A stretch of 64,000 bases of DNA from Bradyrhizobium sp. Tv2a-2 (GCF_000472425.1 NZ_AXAI01000023.1:26197-90196); one strand, 5' to 3'; shown: positions 9,277-17,995, counted from the first letter of the stretch. Notes: generated by a model from the sequence alone, not told the origin. Made by a program: numbers and translations.

Positions 9277-10425
9277 TTGACCATCAAGGGCAAGGCCTAC
9301 ATTGCCGGGATCTATGAGCATCCGACCCGGCACGCACCGGACAAATCCACCGCGCAACTCCATGCCGAGGTCGCCAAGGGCGCGATCGAGGACGCAGGCC
9401 TCTCGAAACAGGATATTGACGGCTATTTCTGCGCCGGCGACGCTCCGGGCGGCGCCTGGCCGATGGTCGATTACCTCGGGCTGAAGGTGCGCCACGTCGA
9501 TTCCACCGAGACCGGTGGCTGCTCCTACATCATCCATCTCGGTCACGCGGCCGAGGCGATCGCAGCGGGCAAGTGCTCCATCGCGCTGGTCACGTTGGCG
9601 GGCAAGCCGCGGACCGGCCCGATGCCGCCGCGCGCTGCCGGTGCGGAAGCTGATTTCGAGGCGGCCTATGGGGCTACGACTCACAATGCCTACGGCATGT
9701 GTGCCATGCGTCACATGCACGACTACGGCACCACCAGCGAGCAACTCGCCTGGATCAAGGTCGCGGCCTCACATCACGCGCAATACAATCCGCACGCCTT
9801 CCTGAAGGACGTCGTCACCGTCGAGGACGTGGTCAACTCGCGGATGATTTCCGATCCGCTGCACCTCATGGATTGCTGTGTCGTGACCGATGGCGGCGGC
9901 GCGCTGATCGTAACCACGCCGGAAATCGCCAAAAGCCTGAAGAAGCCGCTGGTGCGGTTGATCGGACACGGCGAGGCGATGAAGGGCCCGCGCGGCGGCA
10001 AGGACCTCGACCTTACTTATTCCGCCGGCGTCTGGTCCGGCCCGCGCGCGTTCGAGGAAGCAGGCGTCACGCCGAAGGACATCAAGTACGCTTCAATCTA
10101 CGACAGCTTCACCATCACGGTGCTGATGCAGCTCGAGGATCTCGGCTTCTGCAAGAAGGGCGAGGGCGGCAAATTCGTTGCCGACGGCAATCTGATTTCC
10201 GGTGTCGGGAAGCTGCCGTTCAACACTGACGGCGGCGGCCTCTGCAGCAATCATCCGGTCAACCGCGGCGGCATGACCAAAATCATCGAAGCGGTACGAC
10301 AACTGCGCGGCGAAGCCCATCCCAAGGTGCAGGTGGCGAATTGCGATCTCGCGATCGCTCACGGCACCGGCGGACTCCTCGGCGTTCGCCACGCGGCCTC
10401 GACTGCCATTCTGGAGCGCGTGTAA
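9277..10425 (+). CDS. Thiolase-family acetyl-CoA acetyltransferase (SCP-x type)
   Basis: The 382-residue protein resembles the SCP2-type thiolases that work with a separate DUF35/OB partner. It has the N-terminal nucleophile region GGCSYIIHLGHA, DGGGALIVTTPE near the middle, and the C-terminal NTDGGGLCSNHPVNRGGM and AHGTGG motifs. The catalytic His and Cys sit in the usual places by eye. Translation most likely starts at a TTG (9277), preceded by AGCGGAGAAC; no ATG lies in the conserved frame. Its TGTAATG end overlaps the next gene by one base, which suggests coupled translation. Likely role: last step (thiolysis) of a CoA-thioester degradation or a related acyl transfer. Confidence 0.88.
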   Translation: MTIKGKAYIAGIYEHPTRHAPDKSTAQLHAEVAKGAIEDAGLSKQDIDGYFCAGDAPGGAWPMVDYLGLKVRHVDSTETGGCSYIIHLGHAAEAIAAGKCSIALVTLAGKPRTGPMPPRAAGAEADFEAAYGATTHNAYGMCAMRHMHDYGTTSEQLAWIKVAASHHAQYNPHAFLKDVVTVEDVVNSRMISDPLHLMDCCVVTDGGGALIVTTPEIAKSLKKPLVRLIGHGEAMKGPRGGKDLDLTYSAGVWSGPRAFEEAGVTPKDIKYASIYDSFTITVLMQLEDLGFCKKGEGGKFVADGNLISGVGKLPFNTDGGGLCSNHPVNRGGMTKIIEAVRQLRGEAHPKVQVANCDLAIAHGTGGLLGVRHAASTAILERV

Positions 10426-10814
10426 TGACCGAAGCGAAAAAATATCCGGCGCCCGTCACCAATCCCGAGACCAAGGCGTTCTGGGACGCGGCAGCACAGG
10501 GCAAGTTCCTGATCAAACGCTGCACGGCGTGCGGCGAAGCGCACTACTTCCCGCGCTCGATTTGCCCGTTCTGCTTCTCCGACAAGACGGTGTGGGAGGA
10601 ATCTTCGGGCGAGGGCACGATCTACACCTTCAGCCTGATGCGAAAATCCCCGACGGGGCCTTATGCCATCGGCTATGTGACGCTGAAGGAGGGGCCGTCG
10701 CTGCAGACCAATTTCGTCGATTGCGACATCGAGAAATTGAAGATCGGCCAGAAGGTGAAGGTCGTGTTCAAGCCCACCGAAGGTGCGCCCTTGCCGTTTT
10801 TCACGACGGCGTAG
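10425..10814 (+). CDS. Zn-ribbon OB-fold protein (DUF35/ChsH2-like thiolase partner)
   Basis: This 129-residue protein has an N-terminal helix, a rubredoxin-like zinc ribbon with two CXXC pairs (CTAC near residue 32 and CPFC near 48), and a C-terminal OB fold (GTIYTFSLM, then VVFKPTEGAPLPFF). This is the DUF35 architecture. Such proteins pair with SCP2-type thiolases or with hydratases and bind acyl-CoA. Its start codon overlaps the thiolase stop (TAATG), so subunits are probably made in step. The next gene encodes a MaoC hydratase. Confidence 0.92.
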   Translation: MTEAKKYPAPVTNPETKAFWDAAAQGKFLIKRCTACGEAHYFPRSICPFCFSDKTVWEESSGEGTIYTFSLMRKSPTGPYAIGYVTLKEGPSLQTNFVDCDIEKLKIGQKVKVVFKPTEGAPLPFFTTA

Positions 10815-10862
10815 AGAGGTCGCGCCGCCAACGCAAAGCAATTCGGGAGGAGCCACAGGAAA

Positions 10863-11723
10863 ATGCCGATCAAATACGAAGAGCTGATGGCCATGAAGAA
10901 CCTTGGCCAGAAATACAGCTATAGCGATCGCGAGGTGATGCTTTACGCCTATGGCATCGGCTTGGGCGCCGATCCCATGGACGAGAAGGAACTCGCCTTC
11001 GTCAACGAGGCCGCTGCCACGCCGCGGCCGCTGAAGGTGGTGCCGACCTTCGCCTCCGTCGCCGCGTGGGGCGCAGGTCCCGGCGAGATGAATCTCAACC
11101 GCGTGATGGTCGTTGACGGCGAGCGCGACATCACCTTTCACAAGCCGTTTTCGACCGCAGCGCACATCACCGCCGATTCCTCCGTGCTTGCGGCGTTCGA
11201 CAAGGGCAAGGACAAGGGCGCCGTGATCCGGCACCAGACCGTGTTGAAGAACAGCGACGGCGAACCGCTGGCGACGCTGGTGGCCTCGCGCTTTGCCCGC
11301 GGCGACGGCGGCTTTGGCGGGCCGTCGGATGGCCAGCCTGAGCCACACCAGGTGCCGACGCGCACGCCGGACAGGATGGTCGACATCTCGACGCGGCCCG
11401 ACCAGGCCTTGATCTATCGTCTCTGCGGCGATCGCAATCCACTGCACTCCGATCCCGAATTCGCCAAGCGCGCCGGCTTTCCCCGGCCGATCCTGCACGG
11501 CATGTGCACCTACGGCATCACCTGCCGCGGCGTCCTGCAGACCTACGCCGACTATGACCCTGCCGCCTTCAGGCGCCATGCGGCGCGGTTTTCGTCGCCG
11601 GTCTATCCCGGCGAGACCGTGACGATGGAGATGTGGAAGGACGGTAACGTGATCTCGTTCGAGGCCAAGGTGAAGTCGCGCGGCGTCACCGTGATCAAGA
11701 ACGGTATGACCGTGCTGGGCTAG
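10863..11723 (+). CDS. MaoC-family enoyl-CoA hydratase 2
   Basis: The 286-residue protein is a double hot-dog hydratase. The C-terminal half holds the hydratase-2 motif YRLCGDRNPLHSDPEFA, with Asp/Asn/His catalytic residues, followed by FPRPILHGMCTYG. The N-terminal half has PTFASV and the MNLNRVMVVDGERDITFHKP segment. This matches the peroxisomal MFE-2 / R-specific hydratase group (about 280-290 residues), which hydrates trans-2-enoyl-CoA to (3R)-hydroxyacyl-CoA. The next gene, an SDR, is the expected (3R)-hydroxyacyl-CoA dehydrogenase. The ribosome binding site GGGAGGAG is seen before the ATG. Confidence 0.92.
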   Translation: MPIKYEELMAMKNLGQKYSYSDREVMLYAYGIGLGADPMDEKELAFVNEAAATPRPLKVVPTFASVAAWGAGPGEMNLNRVMVVDGERDITFHKPFSTAAHITADSSVLAAFDKGKDKGAVIRHQTVLKNSDGEPLATLVASRFARGDGGFGGPSDGQPEPHQVPTRTPDRMVDISTRPDQALIYRLCGDRNPLHSDPEFAKRAGFPRPILHGMCTYGITCRGVLQTYADYDPAAFRRHAARFSSPVYPGETVTMEMWKDGNVISFEAKVKSRGVTVIKNGMTVLG

Positions 11724-11725
11724 CG

Positions 11726-11808
11726 ATGTCGTTCCGGGGCGATGCGTCAGCATCGAACCCGGAACCTCGAGATTTCCGGGTTCGCCTCTGACGGCGCCGC
11801 GGAATGAC
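11726..11808. repeat. Intergenic REP-like element, copy 2
   Basis: Begins GTCGTTCCGGGGCGATGC, contains CAGCATCGAACCCGGAA and ends GCGGAATGAC. The internal arms GGGTTCG and CGAACCC pair. It fills most of the gap between the MaoC and SDR genes. Its core is shared in inverse order with 12719-12793 and 1693-1728. Confidence 0.55.
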
Positions 11809-11832
11809 TACAAGAGAATCCGGGAGGACAGC

Positions 11833-12711
11833 ATGGGATTACTCGACGGCAAGGTGGCGCTGATCACCGGCGCGGGCGGCGGACTTGGTGAGGCATATGC
11901 AAGGCTGTTCGCGCGCGAGGGCGCGGCGGTCGTGGTCAACGATCTTGGCGGGCCGCGCGATGGCTCCGGCGCCGACAAGTCGATGGCGGACAAGGTGGTC
12001 GACGCGATCAAGGCCGAGGGCGGCCGCGCGGTGGCGAACGGCGCCGACATCTCGACGCTCGAGGGCGGCCAGTCGGTGTTCGACGAAGCCATCAAGCATT
12101 TCGGCCGTGCGGACATCCTCGTCAACAACGCCGGCATCCTGCGCGACCAGACCTTTGCCAAGGCCAGCGAATCCGATTGGGACAAGGTCATCAAGGTTCA
12201 CCTCAAAGGCACCTTCTGCACCACGCTCCCGGTGTTTCGCTGGATGCGCGACAATGGTGGCGGTGTCATCGTCAATACGTCGTCGACCTCGGGCCTGATC
12301 GGCAATTTCGGCCAGTCCAATTACGGCGCCGCAAAGGGCGGCATCTGGGGCTTTTCCAACGTGCTGGCCATCGAGGGCCGCAAATACAACATCCGGGTCT
12401 GGACGCTTGCCCCGGGCGCGCTGACCCGCATGACTGCAGACCTGCCCCGATATAAGGAAAACCCGGGAGCCGCATTGGGACCGGACGGGATCGCGCCGGC
12501 CGTGCTATACATGGTCAGCGGTTTGTCCGGCGACCAAACCGGCAAGGTGCTCGGCGTCTCCGGCCCCCGTGGTGTGCGCGAAATGCGCATGATGGAGATG
12601 GAAGGCTGGAAGCCGCCGCACACCGGCTGGAACGCACAGGACATCGTCGAGCATGCGCGCGACATCTTTTTCTCCGACGATGAGATCAAGAAGTCGGCGC
12701 GGAGATTTTGA
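11833..12711 (+). CDS. SDR-family (3R)-hydroxyacyl-CoA dehydrogenase-like
   Basis: The 292-residue short-chain dehydrogenase has TGAGGGLGEAYA for NAD(P) binding near residue 13, VNDLGGPRDGSGADKS (an insertion characteristic of the MFE-2 dehydrogenase group), ILVNNAGILRD, the catalytic Ser in STSGLIG, and YGAAKGG for the Tyr-Lys pair. MFE-2-type dehydrogenases oxidise (3R)-hydroxyacyl-CoA. Paired with the MaoC hydratase upstream and the thiolase earlier, it makes a full beta-oxidation turn. A C-terminal extension carries GPRGVREMRMMEMEGW. The start follows GGGAGGACAGC. Confidence 0.9.
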   Translation: MGLLDGKVALITGAGGGLGEAYARLFAREGAAVVVNDLGGPRDGSGADKSMADKVVDAIKAEGGRAVANGADISTLEGGQSVFDEAIKHFGRADILVNNAGILRDQTFAKASESDWDKVIKVHLKGTFCTTLPVFRWMRDNGGGVIVNTSSTSGLIGNFGQSNYGAAKGGIWGFSNVLAIEGRKYNIRVWTLAPGALTRMTADLPRYKENPGAALGPDGIAPAVLYMVSGLSGDQTGKVLGVSGPRGVREMRMMEMEGWKPPHTGWNAQDIVEHARDIFFSDDEIKKSARRF

Positions 12712-12718
12712 TGGACCA

Positions 12719-12793
12719 TCATTCCGGGCACGCGCAGCGTGAATCCGGAATCCGGAGACTCCGGGTTCGATGCTTCGCATCGCCCGGAATGAC
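12719..12793. repeat. Intergenic REP-like element, copy 3
   Basis: Runs from ATCATTCCGGGCACGCGCAG to the CGCCCGGAATGAC end. ATTCCGGGC and GCCCGGAAT at the two ends are inverted repeats, with a nested ATCCGGAAT / CCGGAGACTCCGG palindrome. It sits between the SDR and DapA-like genes. Confidence 0.6.
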
Positions 12794-12813
12794 GGCGGAG
12801 ATTGGAGAAGCAC

Positions 12814-13770
12814 GTGACGAAATTGACCCCCGAGGCCGCCGGCACCTTTGCGATCGCGCCGACGCCGTTCCATGATGACGGCCGCATCGACGAGCGCTCG
12901 ATCGACCGGCTGACCGATTTCTATGCCGAGGTCGGCTGCGAGGGTGTCACGGTGCTCGGCATTCTCGGGGAGGCGCCGAAGCTCGATGCCGCCGAGGCGG
13001 TGCAGGTGGCGCTGCGCTTCGTCAAGCGGGCGAAAACCATGCAGGTGATCGTCGGCGTCTCGGCGCCGGGCTTTGCCTCGATGCGGTCGCTGGCGCGCGC
13101 CTCGATGGATGCGGGCGCCGCCGGCGTCATGATCGCACCGCCGCCGAATCTGCGCACCGATGACCAGATCATCGGTTATTTCAAGCAGGCGCAGGAGGCG
13201 ATCGGCGAGGATGTGCCCTGGGTGCTGCAGGACTATCCGCTGACGCTCTCGGTCGTGTTCACGCCCGCAGTCATCCGCAAGATCGTCATGGACAGCCCGT
13301 CCTGCGTGATGCTCAAGCATGAGGACTGGCCGGGGCTGGAGAAAATCACAGCGCTCCGAAACTTCCAAAAGGACGGCTCCCTGCGGCCGCTCTCGATCCT
13401 GGTTGGCAATGGCGGCCTGTTCCTGGATTTCGAGATGGAGCGCGGCGCCGACGGCGCGATGACGGGCTATGCCTTCCCCGAACTCCTGATCGACGTCGTC
13501 AAGCTCTCGAAGGCTGGCAAGCGCGACGCGGCCCACGATCTGTTCGATGCGCATCTGCCGCTGATCCGCTACGAGCAGCAGCCCGGCGCGGGGCTGGCGG
13601 TGCGCAAATATGTGCTGCAGAAGCGCGGCATCATCGCCTCCAGCGCCCAGCGCAAGCCAGGTGCTGCCATCACCCCGGCGGCGAAGGCGGAGGTCGATTA
13701 CCTGCTGTCGCGGGTGGCGCGGGTCGATCGCCGCGCTAACCTGCAGCCGCAATCAAGCGCGGCAGGTTAG
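12814..13770 (+). CDS. Dihydrodipicolinate synthase-family aldolase/hydratase
   Basis: The 318-residue TIM-barrel protein has the DapA-family GVTVLGILGEAPKLDA strand-loop, Tyr in LQDYPLTLS and the Schiff-base lysine in SCVMLKHEDWPG. These place it among the class I lyases. A DapA role in lysine synthesis is unlikely because the Gly-Glu segment is LGEAPKLD, not GTTGEs. The usual substrates of such outliers are 2-oxo acids. I start at GTG 12814, which follows GGAGAAGCAC; a TTG four codons upstream lies inside that ribosome binding site. The Nudix gene begins 3 bases after its stop. Confidence 0.85.
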   Translation: MTKLTPEAAGTFAIAPTPFHDDGRIDERSIDRLTDFYAEVGCEGVTVLGILGEAPKLDAAEAVQVALRFVKRAKTMQVIVGVSAPGFASMRSLARASMDAGAAGVMIAPPPNLRTDDQIIGYFKQAQEAIGEDVPWVLQDYPLTLSVVFTPAVIRKIVMDSPSCVMLKHEDWPGLEKITALRNFQKDGSLRPLSILVGNGGLFLDFEMERGADGAMTGYAFPELLIDVVKLSKAGKRDAAHDLFDAHLPLIRYEQQPGAGLAVRKYVLQKRGIIASSAQRKPGAAITPAAKAEVDYLLSRVARVDRRANLQPQSSAAG

Positions 13771-13773
13771 GCC

Positions 13774-14574
13774 ATGGCCGATATCGCCACCTCGCGTCCC
13801 GCTTCGACCACGCTGCTCCTGCGCGATAACGCAAGGACAAGCGAGGTCGAGGTCTTCATGATGGTGCGCCACCATCAGATCGAGTTCAACTCGGGCGCCC
13901 TGGTGTTCCCCGGCGGCAGCGTCGACAAGGGCGACCAGGAGATCGTGGCGAGGCGCGAACTCCATGGCGGCGGCGAAGGGCTCGACCCTGCGGCGTTGGG
14001 CTTTCGGGTCGCTGCGATCCGCGAGACCTTTGAGGAGAGCGGGATCCTGCTGGCGCACCAGCAAGGGTCGCGCGATCTGATCGATGTCAAACGGGCGGGA
14101 GAGATCGAGGCGGCGTATCGTGCGCCGCTCTGCGAGGGCAAGACGAGCTTCCTCAACGTGCTGGCCGAGAACAAGCTCTGGCTGGCGTTCGATGAACTCA
14201 TCCCGTACGCCCATTGGATCACCCCTGAGGGCATGCCCAAGCGCTTCGACACCTGGTTCTTCCTCGCCGCCGCGCCCCCGGACCAGCTTGGCGCCCATGA
14301 TGGCAAGGAATCGACCGATTCGATCTGGGTATCGCCCCGCGAGGCGCTCGCGGGCGGTGAGAGCGGGCGGTTCAAGCTGCCGTTCCCGACCACCCGCAAC
14401 CTGATCAAGCTCGGCAAGCAGGGGAGCGTGGCCGCAGCGCTTGACGACGCCCGCGGCAGGCCGATCGTCACGGTCATGCCGGTGATGACCCGCCACAATG
14501 GTGGCCGGCAACTAGTGATCCCGCGCGAGGCCGGCTATGATGGCGAAATATTCGAGGTCGGCGCGCTTGGTTAA
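13774..14574 (+). CDS. Nudix hydrolase (NUDT19/CoA-diphosphatase-like)
   Basis: The 266-residue protein carries a split Nudix box: FPGGSVDKGD followed, after a 30-residue insertion, by FRVAAIRETFEESGILL. The REXXEE core is complete (RETFEES). The insertion within the box is a feature of the NUDT19/RP2 group, whose members act on CoA esters. The C-terminus has VMPVMTRHNGGRQLVIP. It follows the DapA-like gene by 3 bases, so it is translated in the same operon as the CoA-linked enzymes. Recycling CoA or clearing CoA esters is therefore a reasonable guess, not proven. Confidence 0.85.
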   Translation: MADIATSRPASTTLLLRDNARTSEVEVFMMVRHHQIEFNSGALVFPGGSVDKGDQEIVARRELHGGGEGLDPAALGFRVAAIRETFEESGILLAHQQGSRDLIDVKRAGEIEAAYRAPLCEGKTSFLNVLAENKLWLAFDELIPYAHWITPEGMPKRFDTWFFLAAAPPDQLGAHDGKESTDSIWVSPREALAGGESGRFKLPFPTTRNLIKLGKQGSVAAALDDARGRPIVTVMPVMTRHNGGRQLVIPREAGYDGEIFEVGALG

Positions 14575-14701
14575 AGGCGCGGCGCTTCCGCCCCGAACTC
14601 CGCGAATCCGGCGGATTGCGGGCGAGGCCCGGTGTTTCCGACTTGTTCGCATGGCCGAAATCCATCTTATAATGGGCTTTTAGGTTCGAGCCCGTACTGT
14701 C

Positions 14702-17383
14702 ATGCCACCTGCCTTCGCGGCGCTTCTGCAACGAGCCCGATCGTTCTCGCTCTCGATCGGGCAATTGACCTTTGGCAGCTTTCTCTTGCTGCTGGTCATC
14801 ATTGCCGCGACCTCGATGGCGAGCGTCATCGCCATCCGCCACATCGACAGCACCTTCAGCGAATTGCGGCGGCTGCAGGACGTCGGTGACCTCGCCGAGG
14901 GCATCGACCGCCAGATGAACGAGCTCAGGCTCGCCGCGCGCGATTTCGTCACCGACCCCTCGGACCAGTCCGACCGGGTCGCGGAGGCGGCGTCCGAACT
15001 CAGCGCGCTTCTAAAGAAGACCCGGCTGCAGCTCGCGCCCGACCAGCAGGCCATGATCGACGGGGTCAGCCAGCGGCTTGCGAACTACCGCGAGGGCATC
15101 GAGCGCGTCTCGGCGTTGATCTCGCGTCGCGCCGACCTGCTTGCCGCGCTGCCGCCGGTCCGCGCCGGCTTCGAGCAGGCGGTCGCCGATCAGCCGGACC
15201 GCATTGTCGCGCGAACCCTGTTCCGGACCCAGAACGAGATCGCGGCCGCGCTTCTTGCCAACGATCCGGCCGGCGCCGAGCAGGCAGCGAAGCGGATGAA
15301 GGCGCTGATGATCGCGGATCCGACCCTGCGTGCGGCCGCCGACGCCTATGCGCAGGCCATCATTGCCATTGCCGGAACCGAAAGCGAGATCTCCTCCCTC
15401 GACAAGGATGTGCTCGGCACCGAGGGCCGGCTGATCGGCCGCGTGACCGAGTTGTTGCGTGAGCTCAGCGCGCAGCAGGGGCGGGTGCTTGGCCGTGATT
15501 TCGCCCGGACGCTAGCGGAAGCCAAATGGCAGAGCATCATCCTCTCGACCATCGGCGTCTTGATCGGCACCTTTGCGGCCTCCTTCGTGGTCCGCCGCAC
15601 CGTGCGCCCATTGGTCGCAATCGCAGGCTCGATTCGGGCGCTTGCCGCCGGCGAGAAACATGCCTCGATCCCGGCGACGGACGTGGCCAACGAGATCGGC
15701 GACATCGCCCGTGCCGCCGAGGTGTTCCGGCGTACGCTGGTCGACGCCGATGCGGCGCGCGAGGCGGCGGTGCGGGCGTTGACCGAACAGCGGCTGGCGG
15801 AAGAGAGCTATCGCAAGCTGTTCGAGGCCTCCATCGACGGCATCTACGTGACCACGCCCGGCGGCCAGTTGCTCAATGCCAATCCGGCGCTGGCGCGCAT
15901 GATGGGCTACGAGACGCCGAGGCAGCTGATCACCGACATCGGCGACGTCAGTACCAATGTCTACGTGCATCCCGAAGCGCGCGAGGAATACAAGCGGCTG
16001 ATGCAGCGTGATGGCATGGTGCGCGACTTCGAATACCAGGTGCGCCAGCGCAGCGGTGGCATCCTCTGGCTCTCTGACAGCGCGACCGTGGTACGCGACG
16101 AGCATGGTGAGGTTGTGCGCTATGAAGGCACCTTGCGCGACATCACCGACCAGAAGCGCGCCGAAGACGCGATCGCCGAAGGCCGACGGCTATTGCAGCA
16201 AGTCATCGACACCGTGCCCGCTGTGATCAACGTCAAGGACAGGAACCTGCGCTATGTGCTGATGAACCGCTACATGGCCGGTATTTTCAGCGTCGAGCCG
16301 GCGGAAGCGATCGGCCGTACCACGAGCGAGCTGATGTCGCGCTATGGCGCGGCAAAGACGGACGAGAACGACAAGCAGGTGCTGAAGACCAGGAAGGGGC
16401 TGGGCTTCTATGAGGAGGAGTACCTGGATTCCAAGGCCAACATGCGCCACTGGCTGGTCAACAAGCTGCCGTTGCTCGATTCCGACGGCGAGATCGAGCG
16501 TATCGTCACGGTGGCGCTGGACATCGGCGAGCGCAAGCGCGGCGAGCAGGAGATGCGAAAGGCGCGCGATGCCGCCGAGACCGCGCTGCGAAACCTGCGT
16601 GAGACCCAGGCCTCGCTGATCGAGGCGGAGAAGCTTGCTGCGCTCGGGCGGCTCGTTGCCGGCGTTGCCCATGAGGTCAACAATCCCGTCGGCATCAGCC
16701 TGACAGTGGCCTCGGCCCTGGAGCGCAAGACCGCGAATTTCGGCGCCGAGGTGGCGCGAGGCGAGTTGCGGCGCTCCAGCCTGAACGATTTCCTGGCAAC
16801 CAGCCGCGACGCCTCCTCGCAGCTCGTCGCCAACCTCAACCGTGCCGCGGAACTGATCCAGTCGTTCAAGCAGGTCGCGGCCGACCGCAACTATTCGGAC
16901 CAGCGCAGCTTCGATCTCGCCGACTTGACCGAGCAGGTGGTGCTGAGCCTGCGGCCGGGCCTGCGCAAGCATAACCTCACGTTACAGGTGGATTGCCAGC
17001 CGGACCTGATGATGAACTCCTATCCCGGTCCCTATGGGCAGGTACTGACCAACCTGTTCCTTAACGCGGTGGCGCATGCCTTTCCGGACGGCCGGCCCGG
17101 AATCATCGCGATTTCCGCGCGCGAGTCCGGCAAGGACAATGTCGAGATCATCTTCTCCGACAATGGCGTCGGCATGAGCCTCGATGTGCGCCGCCGCGCC
17201 TTCGATCCCTTCTTCACCACCCGCCGCGACCAGGGCGGCACCGGCCTCGGCCTGCATATCGTCTACAGCATCGTCACCAACCGGCTCGGCGGCCGGCTCG
17301 ATCTCGACTCCGAGCCCGGCGGCGGCACCCGCATCCAGATGATCCTGCCGCGCACCGCCCCGCTGGAAATGGCCGCAGAATAG
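14702..17383 (+). CDS. Membrane PAS sensor histidine kinase
   Basis: The 893-residue protein has a first TM helix about residues 22-42 and a second about 276-298. Between them is a mostly helical periplasmic sensor rich in Leu/Arg. A HAMP domain (VVRRTVRPLVAIAGSIRALA) follows, then PAS1 about 365-480 and PAS2 about 490-605, and a coiled coil (AAETALRNLRETQASLIEAE). The phosphoacceptor is His657 in GVAHEVNNPVG. ATP-binding boxes are NLFLNAVAHAF near 782, DNGVGMS near 820 and GGTGLGLHIV near 845. The C-terminal half is closely related to the kinase at 60558-61802. There is no receiver domain and no response regulator nearby. The upstream 127 bases show no clear promoter. Confidence 0.93.
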   Translation: MPPAFAALLQRARSFSLSIGQLTFGSFLLLLVIIAATSMASVIAIRHIDSTFSELRRLQDVGDLAEGIDRQMNELRLAARDFVTDPSDQSDRVAEAASELSALLKKTRLQLAPDQQAMIDGVSQRLANYREGIERVSALISRRADLLAALPPVRAGFEQAVADQPDRIVARTLFRTQNEIAAALLANDPAGAEQAAKRMKALMIADPTLRAAADAYAQAIIAIAGTESEISSLDKDVLGTEGRLIGRVTELLRELSAQQGRVLGRDFARTLAEAKWQSIILSTIGVLIGTFAASFVVRRTVRPLVAIAGSIRALAAGEKHASIPATDVANEIGDIARAAEVFRRTLVDADAAREAAVRALTEQRLAEESYRKLFEASIDGIYVTTPGGQLLNANPALARMMGYETPRQLITDIGDVSTNVYVHPEAREEYKRLMQRDGMVRDFEYQVRQRSGGILWLSDSATVVRDEHGEVVRYEGTLRDITDQKRAEDAIAEGRRLLQQVIDTVPAVINVKDRNLRYVLMNRYMAGIFSVEPAEAIGRTTSELMSRYGAAKTDENDKQVLKTRKGLGFYEEEYLDSKANMRHWLVNKLPLLDSDGEIERIVTVALDIGERKRGEQEMRKARDAAETALRNLRETQASLIEAEKLAALGRLVAGVAHEVNNPVGISLTVASALERKTANFGAEVARGELRRSSLNDFLATSRDASSQLVANLNRAAELIQSFKQVAADRNYSDQRSFDLADLTEQVVLSLRPGLRKHNLTLQVDCQPDLMMNSYPGPYGQVLTNLFLNAVAHAFPDGRPGIIAISARESGKDNVEIIFSDNGVGMSLDVRRRAFDPFFTTRRDQGGTGLGLHIVYSIVTNRLGGRLDLDSEPGGGTRIQMILPRTAPLEMAAE

Positions 17384-17418
17384 GGTTGTTTTCTCCTTCG
17401 CAGCCTAGGTCGTGAACA

Positions 17419-17861
17419 ATGGACCCATCGTTGATTTTCGGTTTCGCGGCATTGTCCGGAGCAGCGATCGGCGGCCTCACCTCGGCGGTGGCTGTCTGGT
17501 TCACGCAGCGTGAAATGGCGCAGTCGCAGTGGTTCACCACGGAGACCTTGCGCCGGCAGGACATCTATCGCGACTTCATCGAAGTCGCTTCGAGGTGCTA
17601 TATCGATGCGCTCCAGCATGGAAACCCCGACTATCCCGGCCTGATCGGACTCTATGCGAAAATCTCGCGCATGCGGGTTCTGTCGTCAGGTGAGAAAAGG
17701 CCGAACGGGTGGCTCAGAAAATCATGGATACCTATTCCGAGCCCGACAAGAGCTTTGCCGATCTGCGCGATATGGCCAAGGGCCATTCCATCGATCTCTT
17801 GCACGATTTCAGCGGAGCATGTCGCCTCGAGTACGAGACCCGCCGCGCGCGGCCACTCTAG
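17419..17861 (+). pseudogene. Small membrane protein with frameshift
   Basis: The start MDPSLIFGFAALSGAAIGG gives a membrane helix and then a soluble helical region QREMAQSQWFTTETLRRQD. After LSSGEK near 17690 the reading frame turns to unlikely composition. The other frame then resumes a good helix, from VAQKIMDTYSEP through to a stop at 17859-17861. Reading the segment GAGAAAAGGCC with one extra base would keep one continuous frame of about 147 codons. This is either a real one-base deletion or a sequencing error. No function is recognised. It lies 35 bases after the kinase gene. Confidence 0.65.
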
Positions 17862-17895
17862 CGGCGAGCCCGTCGGGACTGGGTCGTGTTCTAAA

Positions 17896-17995
17896 GCATG
17901 ATCCGGAAAAGTGTGTAGCGGTTTTCCGAAAAGATCATGCTCAATCAAAGACCTGAAGCGCTATGACGATTCAACCAAATCTCATCGTGCTTTAG
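17896..17995. repeat. 100-base dispersed repeat, copy A
   Basis: Starts GCATGATCCGGAAAAGTG and ends CATCGTGCTTTAG. It is the same length and about 93% identical to 48409-48508. The left half folds: GCATGATC with GATCATGC and CGGAAAA with TTTTCCG around a GTGTGTAGCGG loop. Its right end overlaps the stop codon of the GrlR-type gene (17992). Confidence 0.85.
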
